DNA of 64,000 bases from Phaeotremella fagi (taxonomy: Eukaryota; Basidiomycota; Tremellomycetes; Tremellales; Phaeotremellaceae). The notes beneath the pieces were generated by a model. It did no database searches. It was given only the letters and a program-made list of their open reading frames with translations, and had not been told where the DNA came from. Below are positions 40,726-53,464 of the stretch, in pieces. Both the position numbers and the translations under genes were made by a program. Position 1 is the stretch's first letter, and each line of letters opens with the position of its first letter. The stretch is from the NCBI GenBank assembly GCA_001599715.1, contig BCHU01000003.1, positions 186,001 to 250,000 of the forward strand, read 5' to 3'.

Positions 40726-43700
40726 ATGACTCGCTTCAGCAATGGCAGCGGACACAACTATTTCGACACCTACTCCTCCAGAACCTCCAGGATATCCTCA
40801 CTACCAGCAGCAACAAGGGCGCCCCCATCTCTGTCAATAACTCCAGCTAACTTACCAACGAATCCATCGCTCATCACTCCACCTCAAACACCATCGACAA
40901 TATCAACAGCGGGCGAAAGTAGTCATTCAAAATTCTCTAACCATTTGAAAGTCTTCCCTTCACTTATGGGAAGAAGATCATCCGCACCTATAGATTTAGG
41001 TATTGATAGTTCGACTTATCATGGTTCAGAGAATACTTTTAGTGGACTCAATCGAAGGGGTAGTGTTTTGAGACAAGACGTTAAGAGGATCAGTGAAGAT
41101 GATAACGAGGAGAGAACTAAGGATTGGGCTAGGGATGTTGAGAGGAGAAGATCTGAGACGGAGAGAAGGAAATCTGAAGTTGAGAGTACTAAATCGCCAA
41201 TATTTTTACAACATCAACAATCCAACTTACCGAAAAAATCGGTGACATTGATGGAACATCCATATGGTGAGTGAATTCCTCACTGAACTGGATACTAACC
41301 ATTTATCAGACTCGTCGATAGTATCCGACGTTTTAGACATCGACTCGTTAATCGAAGTCATGCACCCCCCTTCATCTCTCCAACATCAACCTCGAAAAAC
41401 CGCCCAAGAATTCATTTCAGATCGAGAAGCTCATTTCGCCCATCGAGCAAGTCTAGCATCAACAGATAGCAGTCTCTTCTCGGACGACGAAATTCAATCT
41501 GAAAAAACTTGGAAACCGCTATCGATACTCAAAAGACCTAGACCTGTTTCTTTGGGTATAATTGGAATCCCGGAAAACGATGATATGGCACCCACATTGA
41601 TTTCTAATCAGGACGAATTGGTTCGTACACCGTCACCTATACCTTCTATCGCAGAAATCATACGTAACTATTCTCCGACTTTGTCACCGCCCAAACCGGC
41701 TATTTTGTCTATCGACGAAATTGTTAGGAGACATTCGGCGTCGGTGACGGACGCTGAAGCTGCTGTCACCGCTAAAGCGAAGATGGAAATGATGATGCAG
41801 CAGGTTAAAGTGAATGCCGTCTTTGAAACTATTTTGGAGGATGGTTCGAATACTGCAAAAGAGGTTTTACCTTCCTCAACGCTTGATCACAGTGACACTC
41901 AGAGTTCGACAACTGAACAGGCTCCAAGAAAACGTCGACCTTTACCACCAATTCCAAAGCGAGCTAGCAGTTCTCCTCCACTTGGGGGGAGTCCTTTTCC
42001 ACCAGCTAGTATTCCTTTACGATCGACCTCGAGGAACGGAGTTTACAATGGCGATTTTTCTGAACAATCCTCGTCCGATTTACTTGATAACGACAGTGTT
42101 CGAAAAGCTGCTCTGATGAATGAAGCGCTGTTGTATCAATTGGAACATGGAAGAAGACCGTCTACCCCTGGCAGTATACATAGCTCACTCCGTTTACCAG
42201 TTTCTCAAACCAAACCCAAGGGATCGTCTGCACTTGCTAGACAAGCTTCAACCTCTAGTTCATCAACTTTATCCCGTCGAGTGTCGTTCAGAGGTGATAC
42301 ACCTTCACCATCTCCAGGTCAGGGTGAAGAAACGAATGATAATCAATTATCGATCTATCTCAGATCACCTCGATTAACTCGATTAATGACAGTGTCTATA
42401 CCCAACAAACCGACTTTACAAATATCACTAGCAGATGTTGGATCACCAACTGGACGACCGATCTTGATATTCCTCGGATTGGGTTGTGTACGCTACCTCA
42501 TTGCGTTATACGATGAACTGGCCCAAGCTTTTGGATTGAGATTGATATGCATAGATAGATGGGGTTTGGGTAGGACTGATCAGATCTCACCAGATCAAAG
42601 GGGTTTATTGGATTGGGCGGAAATAGTAAAAAACGTGATGGATCAATTGGATTTGGATAAATTTCAAATTCTAGCTCATAGTGCTGGAGCACCTTATGCT
42701 ATGGCAACGGCTTTACGATTGGGTGAAAGGGTGGTTGGAAGATTACATTTGTTAGCACCTTGGGTTAACACTGAGATCAATGGGGGTATGTTCAGTTCTA
42801 ATTTTTGGGAAATATGAGTTTGACTGACTTGAATGTTAGGCTACAAATGGTTGAAATGGGTACCGAATGGAGTCATCCGTACAGCCCAAGCAGCAGATTG
42901 GAAACTTCAATCGTATAAGCTCGGTAAACCGCTTCCACCAGTCGCGTACAAACCTGTAGGTTACGATGCCAACGCACCGATTTCGCATGAATCGCCCATC
43001 TTTGGTCATCCTGCCAGTGAAATTGCTGAGCTGGACAATGAAGACGGTCAAACGGATGATGATGACGTTTTGGATTCAATGGTTATTAAAGAATTACCTT
43101 TACCCCCGACAGGTTCTTTTGGGTTAATACGACGTGCATCGAGATCTTTACTTGGTAGGAACGGTACGGGGAATTCTTCACCTCGTACGAATTCACCTAG
43201 AAATTCAGTCGGTCGTTCTCCACAGTTACGAAATCCGAAATCGAGCTCGGTACTTCATTCAACCTATACCGAGGATGGTAATGTAATAGATGATCAACCG
43301 CTTCGGGTTCAATTCGCTAGTCTACGTTCGTCGTCTTATATGAGTCGAAGTAGTCGTTCATCGGATACTTTTATGGGATTGTCGGAAATGGATTTCGGTC
43401 TTGGTGAAGGTTTCGAATCTTTGGGTAGTGATTTGGATCTATCGATTCCTGTGTCACCGTTAGAAAGATTATCTCTATCTATCCAACACCAAAAGAAGCG
43501 CATGAGCGTTGATGTTGGCTCACCGATCAGCATTGGTGAAAATGCCAAACAGAATCGAAGAATATCAACAATCTCCTCGCAATCCCAACAATCCAATAAA
43601 ACCTACAACACACCATCCAACACAACCAGTAATCCAGCTGATCACCCCCTATTCGCCAAAAGCATCTATCAAGCCTCCCACGCCGAATCACTCCAAGGAA

Positions 43701-43972
43701 CCACCTCAGACCTCCTGACCATCCTCCAAAAAGGTGAATCCAAACAATGGGGATTCGAATATAAAGATGTCGAACAGAGATTAAAAATTTGGTGGGGGAA
43801 CGAAGATGATAAAATCTCTGAGAAGAGTGTTAGATTTTTGGAAAATCAGTTGGGAGGGGAGTTGGTGGTTGTTAGAGGTGAAGGTCATAATTTGATGACT
43901 TGTTCGGGGATTATGTTTGATGTTTTCGAGAGTCTTGCTGGGGAAGCTGGGGATGTTGGAGTTGCTTTTTGA
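40726..43972 (+). CDS. large alpha/beta-hydrolase-fold protein with disordered regions
   Basis: Three exons (introns near 41270-41310 and 42788-42838), about 1,050 residues. The first ~550 residues are Ser/Pro-rich and disordered, with an SH3-ligand-like KRRPLPPIPKRASSSPPLGG. The hydrolase core follows: RPILIFLGLGCVRYLIALYD, RLICIDRWGLGRTDQIS, the nucleophile elbow ILAHSAGAPYAMA and LHLLAPWV. A ~250-residue disordered insert then separates it from the end of the fold (ADHPLFAKSIYQASHAE, RLKIWWGNEDD with a candidate Asp, GEGHNLM with the catalytic His). Substrate unknown. The split fold and long tails suggest a regulated or scaffolding enzyme. Confidence 0.8.
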
Positions 43973-44277
43973 TTGGGAGGGGAGATTTTGGATATTTGGG
44001 CTTGGGTTTGAATGGTTGTATTTCACTTTGTCTTTTTGTATCTTAGACATAGAGTTTTGAATGCAGACTTGGCTACTTGTACTCTTACTTGAACGTTTGT
44101 TGAATGTGTGCCACAAAGATGAAAACACCACCAACTTCTGTAAGCGAAAGCAGCTCGCAAATATCATTGATTGCTTTTTGACATCTCGAAATCTTACCAA
44201 CTTCAATTCATCTATACATATTAGGTGACTGTCATACATCATCCAGAGAGGATTGTCCAACAAAGAATCCTCTCAAT
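43973..44277. other. intergenic region upstream of NUP85
   Basis: 305 bp between two plus-strand genes; no ORF or repeat seen. Confidence 0.5.
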
Positions 44278-47218
44278 ATGGTTCAACCATTTTCATTCAA
44301 CACCCCAACAAAACCTTCAACCTCAACCTCATCATTCTTCACACCTCAACAACGACAGGTTAACCCATTCGCACCCAAACAACAAACCAAACTCGTTAAT
44401 TCGTTATCAGCATCAACTGAAATTGATGATAATGACGACGACGACGAGATGAATGGGGAAATGCGTGATGATGAGGACGAAGACGACGTTGATATTTGTT
44501 TTCTGCAGCCTTCAGCTTTTACACGGAATGGAAGGAAGAAATGGATCGAGGGTGGTAGGACTTTAGGTGTTAACGTTTCTCCTGTTGGTGGAGAGGTTGT
44601 TGCATGGGTAACGAAACGGGTAAGCTCCAAGTTTTATACAAATCTAGATGTCTAACAAACTATGTTATCGTATAGTCGAAAAACCCAAATACACCACCAG
44701 AACTGAAAGAAAATTCCAAAACGATCTCAGACCGAACGATCTATTTCTCGAATCTCAACGAAATCTCACATCCACTAGAGGAACTATATAACGATACCTA
44801 CACCCTGTTCACCTCTCTGCAATCAATCGTTCATTCCTCCACAAGGTTGAATGTACATCCTAACGGCAACAACAATTTGATGATTGCTGAGAGATGGAAT
44901 GAACAGGGTTTATTGGTTAATGGGATCTTACCACCTAGTTCAGAAACTGTTGGTCATATGCGGCGACTGGTTGATTTGTATTTGGAAGAGATCTTGAAGG
45001 TTCGAGAGAATTCTGATGTTGATGTGAGTTTTTGGGTTTTTTGCTGGATGGAAATTGGGTTGATCATTGATGGTTTTATCTAGAGCGAGACTAGACTTCG
45101 ATTTGATACTGTTTATCATGTTTTCCACTTAGCTGAGATTCTGTATCTACCGCAAGATGGTAGAGGTGAGGGTTTATTAGGGGAAGAATTGTTGGATTGG
45201 GTAAACGCTGTTGATACTGGTAGGTTTCATCTTTAATCCTCTCTCCATTTCCGCTCTGAACACTTCACAGCACCCAACAACGAACAAGGAAACGAAATAA
45301 TGCAAACCAAAGAACCCTACGAACACCCATCATTTTGGCCTTACATCAACAGATGTCTCTTACGTGGATTCCATCTCCCAGCCTCAAGTTTTCTCAGAAC
45401 TCTAACTTCCCACTCAAACAAACAAATCTCGAAATTAGCTCTACTCCTTTCAACCCATCTCTCGTTATTCCCAAGATCACACAACACAACTTCTTATCCA
45501 CTAGATCATCAATTCCTAGCAGCTCATAAAACCTGGTTAGGCAGATTTAGGGCTGAACTGAGTGGCTTCGTTGGTGGGAGATTGAGGGGGAAATGGTTTG
45601 GGGAGTCGGATAGTTTGAGTTGGGAGGATGATTTCAAGGCTGTGATTGAGTTGATGGAGGGGAGGGTGGAGAGGGTGTTGGATGAATCAGCTGATTGGAG
45701 AGAGGCTTTGGGTGCTTGGGGGGTCTTGGTTGACGTTGGTTTACGACGTGATGATTTACCGTGAGTTGGAATTTTATTTGAGATATGGGTGTTGATGTTG
45801 ATTGGTGTTTAGGGAGGTTGTAGCTCGAATCGTAGATAAGATTCCAGTGGATTCTACTATTTTGGAAGACTCTATACAGTCGAGTTTGTGTTCTGGTGAT
45901 ATTGTCAAGGTAAGATTTGTTTCGAGTTTCGAGGACGTTGTTGACTGTTTTAGGCTTTGATGGGTTGTTACGATTTAGATATCTGGTTAGCTGCGCATCT
46001 AGGTGATGTATTTGACAAGTTGGCCTTGATACCTGATGACGAGGAACGGTGAGTTTGTAGATCAAGTGTGATTTTTCAAATAAACTAACATCCGTAGATT
46101 CGATACGGCTCTTCGAGATTATTTCTTATTGGAATACACAGATCTTTTACAAAATAACCCAAGACATTCAGTTTTATGGAGAATAACATGCGATTATCTG
46201 AACGCGGCAGGACCAGAAGGACGTAACAGATTAAAAGATTATATCCAACATGTTGCTATCGATCTCGACAAGGATCTCAAAGGAAAATCAAAAGAGGTCG
46301 TTGCCGATGGAATGGACGTAGAACACGAGGCAGACGAGGAGGATTCGACTTCTTTGAAAAGATTTGAACAGATCCGAGAAGCTTGCGCGGAATTGAGACT
46401 TGAAGCGGAATGGGGTGTTATTTCGAGAATACTTGCTGAGAGATTGGTTCGACGCGGTGAATTTGGATTGGGAGCTGCAATGTGTTTACAAGCTGAGGAT
46501 GGATATACGTTATCAAGAATCGCTGAAAAGATCATTGAAGTGTTTTTGGATCATGGTGAGTGGTTTTCCTCGAGGCTTTCGTCTGAGCTAATCCGTTTTT
46601 GAAGGCGCCGAAGAATTCTTAAAACTTGTCGACACGTTACCACCAACTTTACTTGCTGAGGCTCCAATAGCTTTAACTGAACTCCAACTTGATCAACCCT
46701 CTGCGTCAATACTCGATACGTTACCCACACAGTCTATATCGGTATTTGCATCCCGTTTAACGTTTTTATCTGAATTCAGAGATTTCCTATTGTTCACCCA
46801 ACAAGGTGTTAAAGATAGAGCTGCAGGGCGGTTGGTCAATCTTTTGACTAGTGGTGTTGCACCACCTGGATTCTGGGGTGTACTGTTGGTTGAGAGTATA
46901 CCTTTACTTGAAGGTTAGTCTATCCCTTTGATTACGTATGAAGAATCTGTACTGATAATTCTTCACACAGAGGTCGAAATCCTTTTCTCATCAAATGACA
47001 CATTCGAACTACTTCGTGTAATAGAAGAAATCAGTCAGAATTCTACATACGCCCCTGAAGATTATTTGACGCAACTGTTGAAACATTTGAATCGTGATAA
47101 GGGAGTACAAATTGGCAAAGGTTATGAACAAGCTTATAGGAAATTGGAAGAGGTTAGATTGGCTTTGGCTAGAAATTTAGCTAGAGCTTTGGTAGTTGGA
47201 TTTGATAATCCTTTCTGA
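44278..47218 (+). CDS. NUP85: nucleoporin Nup85
   Basis: Structural subunit of the Y-shaped Nup84/Nup107 complex of the nuclear pore. Start MVQPFSFNTPTKPSTSTSSF; after an acidic stretch the alpha-solenoid begins and runs to the C-terminus (WNEQGLLVNGILPPS, RLRFDTVYHVFHLAEILYLP, PSFWPYINRCLLRGFHLPAS, HSVLWRITCDYLNAAG, RILAERLVRRGEFGLGAAMC, DGYTLSRIAEKI, RDFLLFTQQGVKDRAAGRLV). About nine exons and roughly 840 residues. End RALVVGFDNPF. The WRI-YL and W-x-x-LL segments with the trunk arrangement are typical of Nup85. The sequence is divergent, so the call rests on overall layout and those segments. Confidence 0.8.
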
Positions 47219-47848
47219 GGTCCATGATGAAATCATCTCTTTATCGTGTTAGTATATACATTATATGATAGCCTGATGAATGATGTTGTTGATCTCCTTC
47301 AAGAGAGCCATTTTATTGTTGTGCAGTAAGTATAGGATGAAATTCACGACGCCACCAACGCCACTGTACCACCGTGAACATCATCCAAGGTTGTCTAGAG
47401 ATGAAGCTATCCTCATCATCTATCCAATTCAACATCATTTTATCAATGCTTCGATCCAGATAGCTAGTAGATAACAACATACACCGTCTCCCAATTTCAA
47501 TATCACTAAAGGATTCTCGACTCTCCAAGTGATTGTCCATATTTATTTCAATTTGATCGACGTTCAATTCAAACCAAGGTCAGAGGTTTTGAGGTCCAGG
47601 CGCTGGTCGCTGTCACCTTTCTCAACTATCATTGATCACTTTCAATCGCAATTACGATTTCACTTTCAATTTCAACTTCTCACGTCTTCAGAGTTGACGG
47701 GAATATTCGCTGAATACAACTTTATTTGTTAATTCACAAACCGTTGATTGAAAATCTTGTATCTCGGACACATTCATTACTGTACCTCCTTTAACGAAAC
47801 ACGAAACCCCTACTTGACAAGTTTTCTTAGGAACAATCTCATCTCATC
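47219..47848. promoter_or_regulatory. long upstream region of SOG2
   Basis: 630 bp. Several short ORFs overlap here, none supported. CAATTTCAACTTC-type pyrimidine-rich repeats (TTTCAATTTCAA) lie at about 47660-47690. Probably a long promoter and 5' leader. Confidence 0.4.
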
Positions 47849-50800
47849 ATGTCAAGAGGACCTTCACCATCTTTCAATTCGACTCCAATGACTTCTTCAA
47901 CAAGTAGTTCGACTACACCGACCAACCCACCCAGATCGACTTTACGTGTCAACACTGATCCGACACTTACCAGATTTCGATCTAATTCAGCTCAATCTTC
48001 CATGTCACCTGTCTCTCTTTCACATGATTCGAGTAATACCAACGTTAACCATCATCCATCGAGATCGTTGTCTCTAGCGCCAGTTTCTCCCATGTACAAT
48101 AATTCGAATAACGATTATGCGAATCCACATGGCCGTCATTTTCAATCTCAATCCCAAATCGAACGTGAAAGATCTACTGGGGTTATCAGTCGTCCACCTC
48201 AATTAACTTTAAACGTTGGAAACGGGAATGGGAATGGCAATGGAAACGGGAACGGAAACGAATCTTCATCGCCATATTCATCTAATCACAATTCATGGAA
48301 CAGCTTAAATTTGAATACACCTTTACAATCACCTTCGTCACCTGGTATACGAAGGATACAGAAGGCTTTGGAAAATTCCATTGACGATGGTGATACTATG
48401 GACTTGAGTCGACAGGGGGTCGATAGAATTACCGATGAAGAGGTTGAAATGTTTAGGAGAGGGGTTGGGAAGGATCAAAAAGGTGTTTGGAGGTAGGTTC
48501 ATGATTTCCCATTTCTATCACAAACGATCTCTAACTTTATTTCGTAGACTCGCCTTATCGTATAACTCACTTAGGGATAACTCCATTTCGATGTCATTTG
48601 CTAAATTACATCGATTGAGATATTTAAATCTTAAAGGCAATCAGTTCACTCTCTTCCCAATGGCTGTAAGTCTCTTCTACAAGGTTAATCGTCATCACTA
48701 TCCAATCTAATCACCTCTTATAGCTTACCGAAATGATGTCTCTGGAAATCCTTGATTTGTCCAAGAATCAAATCTCATCCTTTCCAGATGAACCCGGTCG
48801 ATTATCTCAATTAAAGGTGCTATCCTTAACTAACAACAGTATATACACCCTTCCAAGTTACTTGGTCACATTTGTTCATCTGAAAGTATTCAAAGTTGAC
48901 CAAAATCCCATTGAATGGCCTGTGCGTTGAATTTGTGTAACCCAACTTCATTTGACTGACTGTGAGAGTAGCCTCGAGAAGTCCTTGGACCTCTTGTCGA
49001 TCATGATTCAAAGAAAAAGGCTGGTGACGCTGCGTCGGGTTCAACTGCTGATACCGATAAGAGCAAGAAGGAGGAGGATCTTCGACCTTGGATTGAGAAC
49101 ATGAAAAGTTGGATGAGGCAGAAAGCAGCAGAGACCGAAAGACTTTTGGAAAGAAGTCGAACGGATGATGAAGCCTATCTCGCATCAGAGTGAGCACTTT
49201 CATAAACTGGCTGAACAATACTGATACAACACAGAGAGGAACCTATGAGTGCAGTCTCGGTGGATGCGGAGGACGCTGCACCTTGGAAATCTCGTATCAC
49301 TCCCATCATTACAACTTCTTCTATAGAGACAATGCGTAAAGCTCCCCGCGATGAAGGCCCTCGCCCAGCCTCCCCATTTCGTAACGATATCCAACAAAAT
49401 CGAGCAGCTACGACATCCGAGGATTCTCTTTTGCGATCTGCTTCTCCTGGGCTCATTCCCCCTTCACAAATTTCTTTCAACGATCGTTCAGCTTCATCAT
49501 CATCTTTGGCGAGTCCGTACTCGACCACAGGTTCCTCATCTCATTCTCGGGGTTCGTCAGGAAATCTCCCATTACCTCCACCACCTACAATCTCCGCTGC
49601 TGGACATGTACGAGGGGCTAGTTATACCACTACCCAAAGACTGAGTGCTAGTCTAACAGCCAAAAAGTCTTTACCTGACTTACGTCAAAGTCACGCGAAA
49701 ATCATCGCAGATAGACGGAGTGGTGAGAAGCAGATTGACGATGTTCGACCACTTGGTTCAGCTGTTGCGGTATCCGGTAGCCGACTTAGAATAATGGATA
49801 AGGATTGGAGTAGTCCAATGGGGAAAATGCCGACGATGGGTGTCTCTCCTGATCAAGATTCACGTCGTTTAGCAAGAAAAGGTTCAGAAGAGGTTTTACG
49901 TCGATTGAAGGCTGGTGTGGATCTAGCTGACAAGAGAAGTTCTCAAGATGAACCTCTAGTCGACGAATCTCGCAATTCATATTTCAGGAGATTATCAACT
50001 TTACCCGCTTCGACATTGTCCAAAGCTATTCCACCGGCTTTACTCAAGTTTGTTGATGCTATTAGAGGAATATTGTTTGCGTTGTCTCAACTCCATTCGG
50101 CTCTTCGACAGTATCTGGTTTTCGCTGTTTCAGAACGAGTTGCTGGAGTCTTCGCTAGAGTGATGGAACCTGCTAGTGCTTACATGATGAAACTCATCAA
50201 CGCCTTGGATAGATTTGATTCGATGTCCCGAAGAAACACTCCACCAATTTCGGCTATTCGAGGGGTGATCGACGAAACTAAAGAGTCTGTTGCTGTTTTC
50301 GCTAAAGTCGTAGCGGTACTCAAATTACAAGTTCCTGCTTTGAAAGGTGGCGATGTGAGATATACCAGAACACTTCTTACGATGATTTATGGTTCTATGG
50401 CGGAAGTGGCTTGTTCGTGGAGGATCATGTCTGGGCTTTTGCCTGATATTAAGTTGCTGTTGTCGGGTGATGCTACTGGAGTAGCAGTGAGATCTTTGGT
50501 GGGAGGTCATAAAATGGTTTCATCGGGATCAATGACAGGACGTACACCGATCTCACCGATTCCTGAACGTGGTGAATCTCATTCACCGCCGTCGATAATG
50601 CGTAACCCACCACCTGTACCCATGTCATCACCATTACGCGAAACAGTTGATATGACACCTGGTCCGACACCAACTGGAAGTGGAAAAACTCGACGACAAG
50701 GTGGTTCATTCTCCATGGAGGATGTTGAGAAAGGCATGATGATGGGTTCACCTGGTATCGTTGGTAAACCCAGTGAAGGTGTTCGACATCGAGCCAATGG

Positions 50801-51956
50801 ATCTGTTCAGATGGTTCTAGCGGAAGAGGATGAATCGGATGGGGAAGAGGAGACTTTAGCTCCTAATCCGCCTTTCAAGAAATCATCGGCTGCCAGCGTT
50901 CCTAGTACACCACCCAACGTTCCTCAACCTATTGCTATGATCTCAACAATATCTCAATCTCAAAGAGGATACCATAAACCGTCGTCATCATCTGGATCTA
51001 GTCATGCTCTATCTATGTCAAGTGGTTTACCTCATCCTTTAAGAAAGTTGTCAGTGGATATAAGGCCACCGACACCTGCTTCCGCATCTGCTACACTTTT
51101 CGATGATGATTTGCTGGATGTAATAGAGACAGCCACAGATATTGCTTTCACCGTATGGTTGAAGCTGGCGGAGGATCTTGGCGGTGGAACGACTATCCCT
51201 TTCCGACATGGTAAAAGCAGTTCTCAAGGAAGTACAATGACGACATCCACAGTCACTCATGAATTATCTCGAAAACCTTCATCAATCCCACCTAGAAGTC
51301 ATATGGAACTCTTAAATCTTTTATCGCAATCTGAACAAATCACCGCGACTTTACGTGAATCGTTGATGCGATTACGTGCGAACCCTCATACAGTGGCGAC
51401 GACCAGTTTACCAGATGATGCTCAAATCTTCATCAAAACTGTTATCAAAGTTTCGGAAATGGTCAAAGCTATCTCATCGAGTCACAATTTCCCTTCATCG
51501 GTTCGACAGAGTCTGAGTAAACTCACACAGGCCACTCGGGAATGCGCTATATTGATTCAAGTCTCCAGTCTTCGACCTGGAAGCTCAACTCCTGGACCGA
51601 ACATCCCAATGTCAGCCAGATCGTACTCCCCAGCACCTTTCCAATCATACAATCATAATCACAGTTCGAGTAGTTTGTCGAATACCGATGAATTATATCA
51701 ACCACCTTCAGCAGGCTGGAACGTGACTTCTCATCAGCCGAATTCGGCATCAACGAGAGATGGACTTAGAGGTTTACAACTACCTACTAAGATGGCTTTA
51801 GGTCGTAGTAGGTCTGCTAACGCTGTTCCTACACCGTCAAACGACTTGGGACGTGATGGATATCATCAACATCAACATTTAGGATCTAATGGTGGTGCTA
51901 CGGAGGACAATCGAGATCAACCCAGGAGTGCTCAAGCTACTCAAATTGCATTTTAA
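47849..51956 (+). CDS. SOG2: leucine-rich-repeat protein Sog2 (RAM signalling)
   Basis: Component of the RAM (Cbk1/Ace2 morphogenesis) kinase network, which controls polarity, cell separation and septation. Exons: 47849 to about 48493 (disordered Ser/Thr/Asn-rich start with an NG repeat), three short exons carrying LRRs (LRYLNLKGNQFTLFPMA, LEILDLSKNQISSFPDE, LKVLSLTNNSIYTLPSYL, FKVDQNPIEWP) and a long last exon from about 49235. The last exon has the SOG2-type helical domain (LPASTLSKAIPPALLKFVDA, IRGILFALSQLHSALRQYLV, VFAKVVAVLKLQVPALKGGD) and a second helical part (QIFIKTVIKVSEMVKAISSS). About 1,300 residues. LRRs plus this helical region are diagnostic. Confidence 0.85.
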
Positions 51957-52035
51957 ATCATTACGAAAATATTCAGTACATATCAATCAATAATTCATTC
52001 AGTATGCATTCTGTCGTTTCAAGACCCCTTTCTGT

Positions 52036-53040
52036 TTAACCGTCTAGCTCTTCGCTCTGATGCCCTTCGTACACCCATCCATCTGTGTAACCAGAACTCT
52101 CGTGGATTATCCTACTCAACCGGATCAAACCTTTGGTCATTCGTTCATCATCGCAACCTTCGTACCAATCTTTCAAAACTGAAAGTAGTTGAGTACCATC
52201 CACGTCGTCTAATTCCGGTAACAAGGTTATAGCTATATTCTCGATCTCACCTGGTTCTGGTCTGGCGATTCGTAAAATCATGCTCAAAGTGGTGGCATCT
52301 ATCGAACGATGGCTAACAGCTCTTGTGTAGTGATCGTCTACTGTGATCTTGTACGGGCCTCCGAGCTTTATATCTGTTCTATTAAGTTTGGTTCGTTGCT
52401 TCACTTGACCTAATAATCTGATAATTTCCCCGCCTTCTTCTCTTGTTTCTCTTATTATATTCTCCGAAGGCGTCTCCAGACGTTCCCCGTTGACGGTATC
52501 AGCACTACCTCCAAATCCACCAGTGAATCCGTCGACAGAGTCACAGAGAACAAGCAGCCGCACGCTCTCATAATCCTCACCCAGACTAGGTTTACGAGTG
52601 GAGTTGATGAATGTAGTAACGTCCATGGCTTTCCCTTTCTGATGCTTCAAAGCTTCCACAATCTCAGAAGGTAAATCGACGCTTGCAGTCAAACAAACGT
52701 GAGCACCACTTTTAATCCCATTAAGGGTGTGTGGTATTTTCGATTTGTTGGGTACAAAGATTCTCGAATGTTTCGACCAACCTACTGAATTCCCTTGTTG
52801 ATCGGTAACGACGTCGCCGTAGGTGACATGACGAAACTGGGGAGGAATGTCGAGGTGACTTGGACCATGTAAAGAAAGTAGGTGTAAATCATCGATAGTT
52901 GGTAATATTTGAAAGAGAAGATCGTATTCATGGTCGAGGAGTGAATTTAGGTGTACGAGTGGGATTCCGTATTCGTTCTTGAAGGTTGATGTGGGACCAG
53001 GACTGCTGCCTGTCCACCAATCTACATTTTCAGTTGACAT
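52036..53040 (-). CDS. tandem family C copy 1, Nudix-like
   Basis: Single exon, 334 residues. Start MSTENVDWWTGSSPGPTSTF (ATG 53038-53040, matching the paralogs). Shared segments: N-terminal WW-G-SP-PT, HVCLTASVDLPSEIVEALK at ~115-131, FGGSADTVNGERLETPSE then IIRETREEGGEIIRLLG at ~176-211, GGPYKITVDDHYTRAVSHRS at ~228-247, LLPEL and DWYEGC. The box fits the Nudix signature E-x7-R-E-x-x-E-E-x-G, but FGG lies about five residues further upstream than in canonical Nudix enzymes. That would make a diphosphate-linked substrate likely, if active. No named family is recognised for the full protein. Confidence 0.75.
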   Translation of the reverse strand: MSTENVDWWTGSSPGPTSTFKNEYGIPLVHLNSLLDHEYDLLFQILPTIDDLHLLSLHGPSHLDIPPQFRHVTYGDVVTDQQGNSVGWSKHSRIFVPNKSKIPHTLNGIKSGAHVCLTASVDLPSEIVEALKHQKGKAMDVTTFINSTRKPSLGEDYESVRLLVLCDSVDGFTGGFGGSADTVNGERLETPSENIIRETREEGGEIIRLLGQVKQRTKLNRTDIKLGGPYKITVDDHYTRAVSHRSIDATTLSMILRIARPEPGEIENIAITLLPELDDVDGTQLLSVLKDWYEGCDDERMTKGLIRLSRIIHESSGYTDGWVYEGHQSEELDG

Positions 53041-53464
53041 GCTTCCACTTGATTGCTTGTTAGAGAATATAAGCAAGAGGAAAAATTAATGAAGGTGGGA
53101 GTGATATTGGTTCTTCAATTCAAATTTTCTTCCTACTATTACATGGATTTTCAATATTTTCGTCTCCTTTGTCACAGCCTTCGAAAGTCTTATTTAAATG
53201 AATGCAACTTCAATGGAGCAGGAAAACAGTTGTCGGAAACTGCTTCTTTTTGATAGTGGACGTTCGTGAGAAGCTGTCGACTTGTTTGTCTTATGATATG
53301 GCAAAAGGCAAGACTTGCCCCGGTATCGTACTTAGGGGTTACTTCCAACAGTTTGGTCATGTGCGAAGTAGATGGGCAGCGGATCGAAAATGGTCATTGA
53401 AACAAATTCATCCGTTCACGTATAAACTTCTACCACTTCACCTGCTTTCAGTAGGACTACATTT
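53041..53464. other. intergenic region between C1 and C2
   Basis: 424 bp. Short ORFs at 53053-53489 lack any match to the paralogs. It shows no duplicated flank comparable to family A. Confidence 0.4.

Noticed and set aside
49175..49528. 117-aa antisense ORF in SOG2
   Set aside because: Antisense to coding sequence with the Sog2 frame clearly supported; no independent signal.
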